DNA of 64,000 bases from DATMER01 sp035536935 (GTDB taxonomy: Bacteria; Acidobacteriota; Thermoanaerobaculia; Multivoradales; UBA5704). The DNA lies in NCBI GenBank assembly GCA_035536935.1, contig DATLNC010000265.1:3073-67072 (forward strand). Direction: 5' to 3'. The notes under the pieces were generated by a model. The model did not search any database. It worked only from the letters and a program-made list of their open reading frames with translations, and was not told the DNA's origin. The position numbers and the translations under genes were made by a program. Shown piece after piece: positions 34,404 to 46,936 of the stretch (the stretch's first letter is position 1; every line of letters begins with the position of its first letter).

Positions 34404-35324
34404 ATGCCCCACATGCGCCGGAAGCTCCTCGCCCTGCTTTTCTTCTTCCTGCTGCCTACTCTCACGGCGGCGCAGCGCCCTCCGGAACTGATCGTCCAGG
34501 CTCCCCCTTCCCTGGAACGGGCTGCGGCGAAGGTGCGGTCGGTCGAGCCGGGACGGCTGCTCGATGCCATGCGCCTGGTGGGGCTTGAAGATCCCGGTCC
34601 GCCCATCCAGGTGCTCCTGGGGCCGGAAGGGTCCGATCTCGCGATGGTGCCGCCCTGGGTGTCGGGCTACGCATTCGGGGAGGAAGGAGTGATCGTGCTC
34701 CTCCCGGCCAGGGCTCCTTCCTATCCCGATTCCTCGCTCGAAGAGCTCCTCCGGCACGAGGTGGCGCACGTGCTCGTGGCACGGGCCGCGGGCGGCCAGC
34801 CGCTGCCGCGCTGGTTCCACGAGGGGCTGGCCATGATCGCCGGACTGAGCTGGGGGCTCGACGACCGCTCCCAGCTCACGCTGACCATGGTCGGCGACAG
34901 CGAGGTGTCCCTGGAGCAGCTCGAGCGGGAGTTCCGCGGAGAGCGGGGGGCGGTGCGGGGCGCCTACGCCATGGCCGGCGCCTTCGTCAACGACCTGCTC
35001 CGGCGGCATGGCGACGACGCGGCTGCCCGCATCCTGGCCGAGGTGGCGCGGGGTCTCTCGTTCGAGGACGCCTTTCAGAGCGCCACGGGGACGTCGCTCG
35101 CAGAGGCGGAGCACGCCTTCTGGCGGCGCCAGACCCTCTGGTACCGCTGGGTGCCGCTCCTGACCAGCTCGGTCACGCTCTGGCTGCTGATCACGCTGCT
35201 GGCGATCTGGGCGATGGGCAAGCGGCGGGCCCGGGACGCGGCTCAGCGCCGGATGTGGGAAGAAGAGGAAGAGCGCCGGCTCGCCGAAGTCCTTCCTCAG
35301 GCACCCGACGAGCCGGTCAATTGA
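34404..35324 (+). CDS. Membrane-anchored HExxH metallopeptidase (peptidase MA-like)
   Basis: 306 residues from ATG 34404 or the ATG three codons later. Signal peptide (RRKLLALLFFFLLPTLTAAQ), then a gluzincin-like domain with the zinc motif LLRHEVAHVLVARAAG (HEVAH) and a downstream WFHEGLAMIAG that can supply the third ligand Glu. A single transmembrane helix near the C-terminus (LLTSSVTLWLLITLLAIWAM) leads to a charged cytoplasmic tail rich in Arg and Glu. The catalytic domain would face the periplasm. The substrate is unknown. The minisatellite array lies in its 5' region. Confidence 0.75.
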   Translation: MPHMRRKLLALLFFFLLPTLTAAQRPPELIVQAPPSLERAAAKVRSVEPGRLLDAMRLVGLEDPGPPIQVLLGPEGSDLAMVPPWVSGYAFGEEGVIVLLPARAPSYPDSSLEELLRHEVAHVLVARAAGGQPLPRWFHEGLAMIAGLSWGLDDRSQLTLTMVGDSEVSLEQLEREFRGERGAVRGAYAMAGAFVNDLLRRHGDDAAARILAEVARGLSFEDAFQSATGTSLAEAEHAFWRRQTLWYRWVPLLTSSVTLWLLITLLAIWAMGKRRARDAAQRRMWEEEEERRLAEVLPQAPDEPVN

Positions 35325-37403
35325 CTACAAGTAATAACCGACCACGTCGAGCACGAAGTGCGTGCTCCCCGCGGAGGTGTTCTGGACTCCAAGCGTGCCG
35401 GCTGCATCCGTCGAGAGCATCAGGATGGAGCTGCTGGCCCGGGTCTGCCCGGGGCCGAAGTTGACGACGCTGGTCCCCATGGGGAAGGCATTGCCGGGGA
35501 AGACCTGGAAACTGCCGGTAGCGCTCGATCCTGTCGAGGTGACGTTGACCACGACCGCCTTCGCGTTCGCCGGAACCCCGCAGTTGCCCGCGATCGGGAA
35601 GGTGCGGACCTGGAGGGCCGACAGCGCCGGCCCGCCGCGCGTGCCGTTCGCGTTGCGCGTATCGACTACCCGGCAAGCCGGCACGGTGTAGAAGTCCGCC
35701 AGGGATGACGGCGGCGCGTAGAAGAAACCGTTGGCGAGGCTGGAGCTCTGGCCGTTGACGTTGGTCACGGCCACGGCCACCTTGCCCGTGGGCTTGGCGG
35801 GAGTCACGGCGGTGATGCGGGTGGAGTTGACCACGACGACCGAGCTCGCCGCGGTGCCGCCGAAGGTGACGGTCGCGCCGGCCAGAAAGCCCGTGCCCGT
35901 GATCGAGACCGCGGTGCCGCCCGCTGTCGTCCCGGTCTTCGGGCCCACCGCGGCGACGACCGGCGGCGCAACGGGGGCAGCCGCCGGGAAGATGCAGGAG
36001 GCCGTCGCGTTCTGGATCGCCGGGGCCAGCTTCTCGGAGATGGTGCGCGGGTGGAACACGGTCTTCGAGGTGCAGCCGGACAGGCCCGAGACGTGACAGT
36101 AGCTCATCAGCGTGCCGGTGACACTGGTCATGCCGTTGATGGTCTGCGCGGCCGGGCAGCTCTTGGCGCCGGCGAAGCAGCCGCTCTCGGCGTTGTAGCA
36201 GTTGTCGATCGGCGTGCTGTAGCAGTGGGTGTGCGGCGAGCCGAAGTTGTGGCCGAGCTCGTGGGCCACGACCAGGATGTCGCCCGAGCTCGGGGTGGTG
36301 CCGGTCGTGTAGACCTGGCTGAAGGTCGTGCCGTAATACTTGCTGCACAGGCTGGTGAGCCACCCGATTCCCGAGGCGCCGCCCTTATCCTGCGGCTGCT
36401 TGCCGGATAGCATCATGGCGAGCGCGCGGGTGACGCCGGCGTGGGTGGTGTTCCAGATGTTGGAGAACTCCTGCAGCTTGGCCGAGCTGGCATTGCCGCT
36501 GGTCTCCTGGGTGTACGGGTCCGGCGTCGTCGAGGGGCGCAGGAAGGTCTGGCCCTGGAGGAGCCGCACCAGCGCGTCGCGCTCGTAGATCACCGTCATC
36601 GAGGCGATCAGGCTGGCGATGTAGTTCGTCGCCGTGGTCGTGTTGTTCCCGAACTTGATGGAGAGGAGCTCGTTGTCGGTGTCCACGGCGATCGTCGCGG
36701 TGTGCAGGGTGGTGATCGCCTCGGCGGTGACGGACCCGGCCGGCGCGGTGGCCTTGGCCTTCGCCTCGTCGGCCATCCGCTCGCTCATCTCCTGCATCTC
36801 CTGCATGAAGTCGAGGGGAGCGCCGCTCTGGCCGCAGGCCCAGGAGGACTGCTCGCCCCGCTCCTTGAGGAAGACCTCGGCCGGGGCGACGAGATGGCTC
36901 CGGGTACCGTGCTTGACGGCCAGGTTGGGGACGTGGCTCAGCGGGTGGATCTCGTGGAACGCGTCGCGGGTCTGCGTGAAGCCGTTCACGTGGCCGGTGT
37001 CCGGATCGACCGCGGCGAAGACCGTCACCTCGGGATTGTCCGCCGCCGTACCGGAGAAGAACGCGAGCCGCGAGCGCGGTATCTCCCGCTGACGCCGGCC
37101 CTCGATCACGAAGATCTTGGCGCCGGGAGCATAGACGTCGAAGCGGGTCAGGAGCACGTCGGCCCGGGCATCGGGACCCACCGGCCAGTCCGCCACCCGC
37201 ACCGTCGTGTTCTCGGCCGCCTTCAGAAGGCCCGGCACGAGCTCCTCGCCGAATGACACGACCTCCGCCCGCTCGCTCGTTCCCTTCGCCTCGATCAGCT
37301 CACCCTGGACCGCGGCCCGGATCTGGACCGGCGGCGCGGCCAGCACGGGGCCGGCTGCGAGGATGAGAAGACTCAGGGCGAAGAGGGTGCGGAGCTTCGT
37401 CAT
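35325..37403 (-). CDS. Secreted reprolysin-type (M12B) metalloprotease with IPT/TIG domain
   Basis: 692 residues with signal peptide MTKLRTLFALSLLILAAGPVLA and GAGGAG-type ribosome site. A ~200-residue propeptide region precedes the metzincin domain (TATIAVDTDNELLSIKFGNN) with zinc motif VAHELGHNFGSPHTH and Met-turn LMSYCH; many cysteines around it suggest disulfides. An IPT/TIG domain follows (VAAVGPKTGTTAGGTAVSIT). The last ~135 residues are a beta domain that starts FYTVPACRVVDTRNANGTRG and ends FVLDVVGYYL, a module found on several secreted bacterial proteins. It is probably an extracellular protease active on host or matrix proteins. It has its own divergent promoter region with an inverted repeat (37485-37505). 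Confidence 0.9.
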   Translation of the reverse strand: MTKLRTLFALSLLILAAGPVLAAPPVQIRAAVQGELIEAKGTSERAEVVSFGEELVPGLLKAAENTTVRVADWPVGPDARADVLLTRFDVYAPGAKIFVIEGRRQREIPRSRLAFFSGTAADNPEVTVFAAVDPDTGHVNGFTQTRDAFHEIHPLSHVPNLAVKHGTRSHLVAPAEVFLKERGEQSSWACGQSGAPLDFMQEMQEMSERMADEAKAKATAPAGSVTAEAITTLHTATIAVDTDNELLSIKFGNNTTTATNYIASLIASMTVIYERDALVRLLQGQTFLRPSTTPDPYTQETSGNASSAKLQEFSNIWNTTHAGVTRALAMMLSGKQPQDKGGASGIGWLTSLCSKYYGTTFSQVYTTGTTPSSGDILVVAHELGHNFGSPHTHCYSTPIDNCYNAESGCFAGAKSCPAAQTINGMTSVTGTLMSYCHVSGLSGCTSKTVFHPRTISEKLAPAIQNATASCIFPAAAPVAPPVVAAVGPKTGTTAGGTAVSITGTGFLAGATVTFGGTAASSVVVVNSTRITAVTPAKPTGKVAVAVTNVNGQSSSLANGFFYAPPSSLADFYTVPACRVVDTRNANGTRGGPALSALQVRTFPIAGNCGVPANAKAVVVNVTSTGSSATGSFQVFPGNAFPMGTSVVNFGPGQTRASSSILMLSTDAAGTLGVQNTSAGSTHFVLDVVGYYL

Positions 37404-37484
37404 TCACTGATCTCCTCGTGCAAACGCCTGGATACTTATGCGTAACCCTCTATCAAACAACGAGAGCGGCCAGAAACTTCCCAA

Positions 37485-37505
37485 CATGCCAACGCATTTG
37501 GCATG
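37485..37505. promoter_or_regulatory. Inverted repeat upstream of the reprolysin gene
   Basis: catgccaa and ttggcatg are separated by five bases, a dyad of operator size, 82 bp upstream of the minus-strand start at 37403. It could be a regulator binding site for the metalloprotease gene. No regulator gene is adjacent. Confidence 0.4.
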
Positions 37506-37549
37506 CCAATGTTAATCGGCTGGAAACAAAGGGGATCTAGAGATGCAGG

Positions 37550-37583
37550 GACAGTTTCTGTCCGGTCTGCTGGACAGAAACTG

Positions 37584-37585
<2 letters not shown>
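37550..37585 (-). terminator. Hairpin at the end of clpA
   Basis: Perfect 14-bp stem gacagtttctgtcc / ggacagaaactgtc with an 8-nt loop, overlapping the clpA stop codon (37584-37586). No T-tract follows, so it may be a repeat-derived terminator. Confidence 0.65.
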
Positions 37586-39866
<2,281 letters not shown>

Positions 39867-39879
39867 TTGTTCCTTGAGC

Positions 39880-40218
39880 TTACTCGTCTCGTTCTTCGGC
39901 CGGCTCGATGGTGAGGAGGAGCGGCATGCCGTTCTCCTGCGCGTCGGCCATCACTTCGGCCACCTTGGTTTCGGCCATGTCCTTGCTCGGGTAGATCCCG
40001 GCGACTCCGACCCCTTTGTGGTGAACCTGGAGCATGACATGAGTGGCCTCGGGGGGCGATTTGTGGAAGTGGGTCATCAGGATGTGCACGACGAATTCCA
40101 TGGTCGTGAAGTCGTCGTTGTGGAGCAGCACCTTCCACTTCCGCGGGCGCTTCGTCTTGCGCCGCTTCTCGGTGGCGACCCCGGTCTCCTGCTCTGGATC
40201 AAACACGAATCGAGCCAT
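39880..40218 (-). CDS. clpS: ClpS adaptor for the N-end rule
   Basis: 112 residues with the ClpS core: RKWKVLLHNDDFTTMEFVVH (Asn-Asp-Asp N-degron pocket), ILMTHFHKSPPEATHVMLQV, HHKGVGVAGIYPSKDMAETK and AEEHGMPLLLTIE-like C-terminus. A short basic extension precedes it. ClpS delivers N-degron substrates to ClpA. Confidence 0.96.
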   Translation of the reverse strand: MARFVFDPEQETGVATEKRRKTKRPRKWKVLLHNDDFTTMEFVVHILMTHFHKSPPEATHVMLQVHHKGVGVAGIYPSKDMAETKVAEVMADAQENGMPLLLTIEPAEERDE

Positions 40219-40266
40219 ACCGATTCCACGTTAGCGGAGGGGGGAGGACGGAGGCAAGCGGGGAGA

Positions 40267-40293
40267 AGCCCGGCCGGAGGTCCCGGCCGGGCT
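40267..40293 (-). terminator. Hairpin terminator after secreted hydrolase 1
   Basis: An 11-bp stem (agcccggccgg / ccggccgggct) with a 5-nt loop, 12 bases beyond the minus-strand stop at 40305. Confidence 0.7.
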
Positions 40294-40304
40294 AGGGGTC
40301 GCGA

Positions 40305-41561
40305 TCAGTGGCCCTGGATCCAGCTCAGGACCGGCTGCCAGAAGAGCGACTCGCCGTCGGTGGCGAGGAAGATGTCGCCGTGGCCGATCTCGACGAGCTG
40401 GGCCGCGGCGGGCTGCAGGTCGACGACGTGGGAGGTCACGTCCTGGCTGCCCAGGAGGGTCGTGGTGTAGATCCCGCTCTCGCCGAAGCCGCCATTGGCG
40501 CCCAGGTAGAAGACCGGCACCTTGATGTCGGCCAGGTGGTCATCGAAGGCCACCTCGGCGATCGACGGGTCGTCGCAGGTGGAGGCATCGGCGTCGCGGC
40601 CAACCTTGACTGGCTCGAAGGGGGAGGCCCCCAGCTCCAGGGCGAGCAGCGACGACTCGGGCGAGTAGAGCAGGCCGGTCGGGGTCGGCAGCGGGGTGGT
40701 CGGCTCGAAGGAGCCGCCGGTGAAGTGGTACAGGGGAACCGGAGCCAGGCCCGGGGGGAGCAGGATGAAGGTCAGCGAGCCGACCGCGAGCGACGCCTGG
40801 TGGTTCGTGAAGCCCGGGATGAACTGCGACGCATCGTTCGGGTTGGCGACCGCCGCCTGGCCGATCAGGCTGACCACGACGCCGGTGGGGTTCTGGTAGG
40901 TGCCGGCATCCAACTGCGCCTGCGAGCCCAGGTAGCGGGTGCAGGCCGCCTGGCGGAAGTCCTCGTTGTCCGTCTTCAGATAGATGTCCGTGGGGATGAA
41001 GCCGCTCACCTGACGCAGGCCGGGCGGCACCTGGGACTCGGCGTTGAGGTAGGCGTAGCCGATCTGCCCGCCGCGGCTCCAGCCGAGGAGGAGCATCTTG
41101 CCGAAGCCGTTGCCGGTGGCGAGGCGGACGCTGCGGGCCACGCCCAGGGCGACGCCGAGGTCGCGGGCATCCTGTTCGATGCCCCAGTCCTGCATGAAGG
41201 AGAAGTCGGTGGTAGTGCCGGGCACCTGGGTCCAGCGGTAGTCGATGCCCCAGACGTCGATGCCGTTCTCGGCGAGGTAGACCGGGAGGTTGTTCACCGG
41301 GTCGGAGAGGAAGGCAGGGCGGAAGCCCCAGATGTCGCCATGGGCCATCATCAGGGCCTTCTTGGCGCGGGCTGGCACCCCGGGGGCGTCCTCCCGGACT
41401 ACGCGGTGAATGCCGATGACGTCGTTCGCACCCGGTCCGACCGGGACCTTGAACGAGTACTCGGCGATGTTGCCGGTGAGGATTCGGCGCTCGGGAGCAT
41501 CCTGGGCAGCGGTGAGCCCGGGCAGTGCCAGGGCGAAAAGGAAGACGGCAATCTTGCGCAT
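40305..41561 (-). CDS. Secreted alpha/beta-hydrolase, paralogue 1
   Basis: About 418 residues from MRKIAVFLFALALPGLTAAQ (signal peptide). Alpha/beta-hydrolase features: oxyanion region ALMMAHGDIWGFRPAF, WGIDYRWTQVP, nucleophile elbow LLLGWSRGGQIGYAY (Ser), acid near VPVFYLGANGG and a C-terminal His in VEIGHGDIFLA. The GWSRGG elbow departs slightly from GxSxG but keeps the Ser in place. Substrate unknown; a periplasmic or extracellular esterase or peptidase-like enzyme. It is tandem with a clear paralogue at 41660. Confidence 0.8.
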   Translation of the reverse strand: MRKIAVFLFALALPGLTAAQDAPERRILTGNIAEYSFKVPVGPGANDVIGIHRVVREDAPGVPARAKKALMMAHGDIWGFRPAFLSDPVNNLPVYLAENGIDVWGIDYRWTQVPGTTTDFSFMQDWGIEQDARDLGVALGVARSVRLATGNGFGKMLLLGWSRGGQIGYAYLNAESQVPPGLRQVSGFIPTDIYLKTDNEDFRQAACTRYLGSQAQLDAGTYQNPTGVVVSLIGQAAVANPNDASQFIPGFTNHQASLAVGSLTFILLPPGLAPVPLYHFTGGSFEPTTPLPTPTGLLYSPESSLLALELGASPFEPVKVGRDADASTCDDPSIAEVAFDDHLADIKVPVFYLGANGGFGESGIYTTTLLGSQDVTSHVVDLQPAAAQLVEIGHGDIFLATDGESLFWQPVLSWIQGH

Positions 41562-41601
41562 TTGTCGTATCTCCAAGGGGTTAGACCCAGATCCAAGTTG
41601 A

Positions 41602-41626
41602 GAGCCCGACCGTGCTGGCCGGGCTC
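41602..41626 (-). terminator. Hairpin between the two hydrolase paralogues
   Basis: gagcccg / cgggctc stem (7 bp, extendable by imperfect pairs), downstream of the minus-strand gene ending at 41660. Confidence 0.5.
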
Positions 41627-41659
41627 ACCTGGAGATACGCAGGGAAGAAGAAATCCCGC

Positions 41660-42985
41660 CTAGTGGCTTTGAATCCAATTCAGGATCGGCTGCCAGACGA
41701 GGCTCTGGGCATTGGCCGCGAGGAAGATGTCGGCGTGGCCGAACTCGGCGAGCTGGCCCGCGGGGGGCTGCAGGTCCACGATGAGGCTGGTCACGTCATG
41801 GCTCCCGAGGAGCGTCGTCGTGTAGATCCCCAGGCTGCCGATGCCGCCGTTGCCACCCACGTAGAGGACCGGTACTTCGATGTCGCCCAGGTGGTCGTCG
41901 AAAGGCACGTCCGCGATGCTCTCGTCGTCGCAGTTGGCCGCATCGGCGTCCAGCAGCTCCCTCGCCGGCTGGAAGGGCGCGGAGCCCTTTTCCAGAGCCA
42001 GGAGAGAGGACTCCGGCGTGTAGAGGAGACCGGTGGGCAGGCTCTGGGCGTCAAAGGTGCCGCCTGCGAAGTGGTAGAGGGGTGACGGGCCCAGGCCCGG
42101 CGGGAAGAAGAGGAAGGTCATCGAGCCCACGGCCAGTGACGCCTGCCGGTTCGTGAAACCGGGGAGGATCGGCGAGGCGCCGTTGGGATCGGTCACCGCC
42201 AGCTGCCAGATCGTGAGGACGAGCGTGCCGTTGCCGTTCGCGAACGTGCCGGCCTGCCAGGATGGCAGACTGCCCAGATAGCGGGTGCAGGCCGCCTGCC
42301 GCAGCTCCTCGACATCCGTCTTCAGGTAGATGTCCACCGGGATGAAGCCGCGGACCTGCTGCAGGCGGACCGGGAGCTGGGACTCGCTGTCGAGGTAGGC
42401 ATAGCCGATCTGGCCGCCGCGGCTCCATCCGAGGAGGAGCATCTTCCCGGAGCCGTCGTTGGTCGCGAAGCGGACGCCTCGGGCCAGGGCCAGCGCCACG
42501 CCCAGGTCGCGGGCGTCGCGCTCGATCCCCCAGTTCTTCATGAACGAGAGGTCGGTGGTGGTCGCCGGCACGAGGGTCCAGCCGAAGTCGATCCCCCAGA
42601 CGTCGATGCCGTTGCGGGCCAGGAACACGGGCAGGCTGTGCTCCGGGTCGGCCAGGAAGGCGGCGCGGAAGTTCCAGATGTCGCCATGGGCCATCATCAG
42701 GGCCTTGGACGTGCGCACCGGCCTCCAGGGCGACCTCTCCTTGACCACCCGGTGGATGCCGATCACGTCGTACTGGCCCTTTCCGACCGGAATGCGGAAG
42801 GAGTACTCGGCGATGTTGCCAGCGAGGATCCGGCGAGCGGGCTGGATGTTCTCGCAGGCGCTCGCGGACCTGGAGACCCGGGAGCAGATCTCGGTGACGG
42901 CGGTCCGAAAGGCATCCCTCCGCGCACCTTGCGCGTAGGTTGGAAGAGCCAGGAAGAAGAGGACGAGGAGGGCGGTCTTGCGCAT
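41660..42985 (-). CDS. Secreted alpha/beta-hydrolase, paralogue 2
   Basis: 441 residues, similar along its whole length to the gene at 40305: ALMMAHGDIWNFRAAF, WGIDFGWTLVPATTTDLSFM, nucleophile elbow LLLGWSRGGQIGYAYLDSES, VPVLYVGGNGGIGSLGIYTT and AEFGHADIFLA. It carries about 25 extra residues after the signal peptide (DAFRTAVTEICSRVSRSASA). The arrangement indicates tandem duplication followed by clear divergence; both copies keep the catalytic residues, so both are probably active. Confidence 0.8.
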   Translation of the reverse strand: MRKTALLVLFFLALPTYAQGARRDAFRTAVTEICSRVSRSASACENIQPARRILAGNIAEYSFRIPVGKGQYDVIGIHRVVKERSPWRPVRTSKALMMAHGDIWNFRAAFLADPEHSLPVFLARNGIDVWGIDFGWTLVPATTTDLSFMKNWGIERDARDLGVALALARGVRFATNDGSGKMLLLGWSRGGQIGYAYLDSESQLPVRLQQVRGFIPVDIYLKTDVEELRQAACTRYLGSLPSWQAGTFANGNGTLVLTIWQLAVTDPNGASPILPGFTNRQASLAVGSMTFLFFPPGLGPSPLYHFAGGTFDAQSLPTGLLYTPESSLLALEKGSAPFQPARELLDADAANCDDESIADVPFDDHLGDIEVPVLYVGGNGGIGSLGIYTTTLLGSHDVTSLIVDLQPPAGQLAEFGHADIFLAANAQSLVWQPILNWIQSH

Positions 42986-43011
42986 CGGCGTCTCCTATGA
43001 AGAGGCCGATC

Positions 43012-44601
<1,590 letters not shown>

Positions 44602-44664
44602 GGCGGATGTGCAAACGCCTGAGAGCTTCCGTTTGTTCCGGAGCGGGAGGATATCAGAGAGAAC

Positions 44665-44691
44665 GGGGTCCGGGGAGAGCCCCCGGACCCC
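44665..44691 (-). terminator. GC-rich hairpin after the gene at 44707
   Basis: ggggtccgggg / ccccggacccc, an 11-bp stem with a short loop, 15 bp beyond the minus-strand stop. Confidence 0.65.
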
Positions 44692-44706
44692 TCGGTGGAG
44701 GGAGGG

Positions 44707-45423
44707 TCAGACGTTGACCGGCAGCGAGTCGAGGCGGGCCTGCGCCTCCTGGCGCGGGGAGACTTCCACGGTCTCGAGCTTCTCCTCGTCGAAGAGCCTC
44801 TCGCCCAGATCCTCGGACATGCCTTCAGGCGCAGCCGCGGCCTGGACGCCGGCCGCCGCGTAGGGGCCCGCCGGGAAGTGAGTGAACTCGGAGCGGCCGA
44901 CGATGATCTCGCCGTACGGACTGGCCGCGCACTGGTAGGCGGACTTGATGAGCCCGCCGAAGCTGAGGGTGTGGGTGCCGGCATAGAGGAAGCGGACGAC
45001 CTGGAGGTACTGCACGCAGTTGCGCTGGGCGACCTGGCTGGTGCCAATGCCGTCGACGTGCAGGAACAGGCTCGCCGAGATCTGGCCGCCGCTCGCATTG
45101 GCGGTGATGGGGCCGTTCGCGAAGCGCACGACGAAGGTGTGGAAGCCCATCGGGAGGTAGCCGCACCACTGGAAGCCGGCGACGAGCTCGCCGGGGGTGT
45201 ACGGGGCGTTCGACGGGTGGGGGTCGGCGCCGAGCTGCATCACCCAGTCGCCTCCCCAGGGGTTGACCTTCACGGCTTTCCAGAAGCCTGCGGGCTCAGG
45301 GCTGTTGATCACGCGCCAGGGGGCGAGGAACGGGGGGCCCGAGGCGATGCAGACGCTGGCAGCGGCGGCGTCCGTGGTGGGGGTGGTGGCGGCGGAGGGC
45401 TGGGTCTGTGTCTTTGGGCTCAT
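44707..45423 (-). CDS. Unknown cytoplasmic or exported beta-rich protein
   Basis: 238 residues from MSPKTQTQPSAATTPTTDAA at ATG 45423 (GGAG seven bases upstream). The N-terminus is Thr/Ala/Gln-rich and disordered. The rest is a beta-sandwich-like region (PAGFWKAVKVNPWGGDWVMQ, YLPMGFHTFVVRFANGP, QVVRFLYAGTHTLSFGG, YGEIIVGRSEFTHFP). There is no signal peptide or membrane helix. I recognise no family. Tryptophan-rich strands and a cysteine at each end of the sandwich hint at ligand or carbohydrate binding. Confidence 0.6.
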   Translation of the reverse strand: MSPKTQTQPSAATTPTTDAAAASVCIASGPPFLAPWRVINSPEPAGFWKAVKVNPWGGDWVMQLGADPHPSNAPYTPGELVAGFQWCGYLPMGFHTFVVRFANGPITANASGGQISASLFLHVDGIGTSQVAQRNCVQYLQVVRFLYAGTHTLSFGGLIKSAYQCAASPYGEIIVGRSEFTHFPAGPYAAAGVQAAAAPEGMSEDLGERLFDEEKLETVEVSPRQEAQARLDSLPVNV

Positions 45424-45586
45424 GTCTCTTCTCCTTTGGGTTGAGCGGTGTGCCGGCCCCATAGCGCAACGGGGGTGCCATGCCGGTCTCCGAGGGGAAG
45501 AGGCGGAAAAGGGGTTCCGGAATCGGGACGGAGGGGCTCCGCGGTGGCTCGTACGTCCCGCGGGTGAGACAGGGATATGAGCCTAT
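45424..45586. other. Intergenic region
   Basis: 163 bp between two minus-strand genes. The 12-bp palindrome ctatctagatag overlaps the amidohydrolase stop. No promoter hexamers could be fixed. Confidence 0.35.
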
Positions 45587-46936
45587 CTAGATAGCCAGCC
45601 CGGAGCGCCGGATCAGGGCCGCCAGGTGGAGGTTGGACTGCCTGACGATCACCGGCAGGTCCAGGTGGGTGAGCCGGCCGTCCTCGACCAGCAGGCGGCC
45701 GGCGACGAGGACGTGGCGGACCGCCGCCCGGGAGGCTCCGAAAGCGACGAGGTCGTGCGGGTCCACCTGAGGCGGGGCCCACATCTCGGGCCTGTCCAGG
45801 GCGAGGACGGTCAGGTCGGCGGCCTTGCCGGGCTCGATCGTGCCCACCTCGTCCTGGAGCCCGAGGGCGCGCGCTCCCTCGCTGGTGGCGAGGCGCAGGG
45901 CGTCGACGCCGGAAAAGGCGTCCGGGCCGTGCTTGAGCTTCTGCAGGAGGGCGGCGAGGCGGACCTCGTCCAGGTTGTCCAGATGGTTGCTGCACGCGGC
46001 GCCGTCGCAGCCGATCCCGACCGGCACCCCCGCGCGCCGGATCTCGACGAGGTCGGCGATGCCCGAGCCGAGCTTCAAGTTGGAGCTGGGGCAGTGGACC
46101 ACGCTCCAGCGGGCCGAGCGCGCGCGCTCCAGATGGCCGGCGGTGAGCCAGACGCCGTGGGCCAGGCGCAGGTCCGTGGCGAGGAGCCCCTGGTCGGCGA
46201 AGTAGTCGACCTCGTCACGCCCCTTGAGCTCGCGGACGGCGGCCGTCTCGTCCTGCTGCTCCAGGGCATGGGTGTGGATGGGCCAGCCGTGGCGCAGCGA
46301 GAGGTCGCGGATCCCCTCCCACAGCGGATCGGAGCAGGTGAGGATGAAGCGCGGGTTGAGGGCGAAGCGGAGAAGGCCGCCGCCCGAGCCGTCGAAGCGG
46401 GGGCCGAGAGCCTCGGCGTCGGCGAGGACGCGGTCGGTCTCGCCGCGCAGGGCGTCGGGCAGGGTGACGCCGCTGTCCATGAGGCAGGGACCGGCGAAGG
46501 CGCGGAGCCCGGATTCGCCGACGGCGCGGAGGAGACCGCCGGTGCCGGGGCCGATGCCGATGTCCTGGATCGTGGTGGTGCCGCCGAGGAGGCACTCGGC
46601 CGCGCCGAGGAGCGCGCACCAGTAGGCGCTCTCGTCGTCGTGGGCGGCTTCGAGAGGCCAGATGCGCTCGCGCAGCCAGGCGAGGAGCCGGCGTCCCTCG
46701 GCAAGGCCGCGGAAGAAGGTCTGCCCCAGATGGAGATGCCCCTGGATCAGGCCCGGCAGGACGAGCGCGCCCGAGACGTCGAGCACGCGGGTGCCCGGCG
46801 GCGTGTCGGGGAAATGGCCGACGTGCCGGATGCGGCCGTCCACCACCAGCACGTCGGCGCCGGGGAGCACCGTGGCCCGGGGGTCCAGCGTCAGGACCGT
46901 GCCGCCCCGCAGGAGGAGCGGCGTCTGGGGATTCAT
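45587..46936 (-). CDS. Amidohydrolase (SAH/guanine/chlorohydrolase-type deaminase)
   Basis: 449 residues from ATG 46936, overlapping the MOSC stop as ATGA. Metal-dependent TIM-barrel amidohydrolase: leading beta-sandwich LLLRGGTVLTLDPRATVLPG, metal motif VLPGLIQGHLHLGQTFFRGL (HxH), GTTTIQDIGIG, HTHALEQQDE (His), WSVVHCPSSNLKLGSG (His), VGIGCDGAACSNHLDNLDE (Asp) and the closing VGTIEPGKAADLTVL. This pattern is that of MtaD/SsnA/TrzN-like deaminases; guanine, S-adenosylhomocysteine or another purine-like compound are possible substrates. Confidence 0.85.
   Translation of the reverse strand: MNPQTPLLLRGGTVLTLDPRATVLPGADVLVVDGRIRHVGHFPDTPPGTRVLDVSGALVLPGLIQGHLHLGQTFFRGLAEGRRLLAWLRERIWPLEAAHDDESAYWCALLGAAECLLGGTTTIQDIGIGPGTGGLLRAVGESGLRAFAGPCLMDSGVTLPDALRGETDRVLADAEALGPRFDGSGGGLLRFALNPRFILTCSDPLWEGIRDLSLRHGWPIHTHALEQQDETAAVRELKGRDEVDYFADQGLLATDLRLAHGVWLTAGHLERARSARWSVVHCPSSNLKLGSGIADLVEIRRAGVPVGIGCDGAACSNHLDNLDEVRLAALLQKLKHGPDAFSGVDALRLATSEGARALGLQDEVGTIEPGKAADLTVLALDRPEMWAPPQVDPHDLVAFGASRAAVRHVLVAGRLLVEDGRLTHLDLPVIVRQSNLHLAALIRRSGLAI

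Noticed and set aside
34072..34491. A plus-strand frame of S-D-W-G-K-S-P heptapeptide repeats in array B
   Set aside because: Considered as a repeat protein or peptide precursor. It has no plausible ribosome site and all frames are open because of the 21-bp period.
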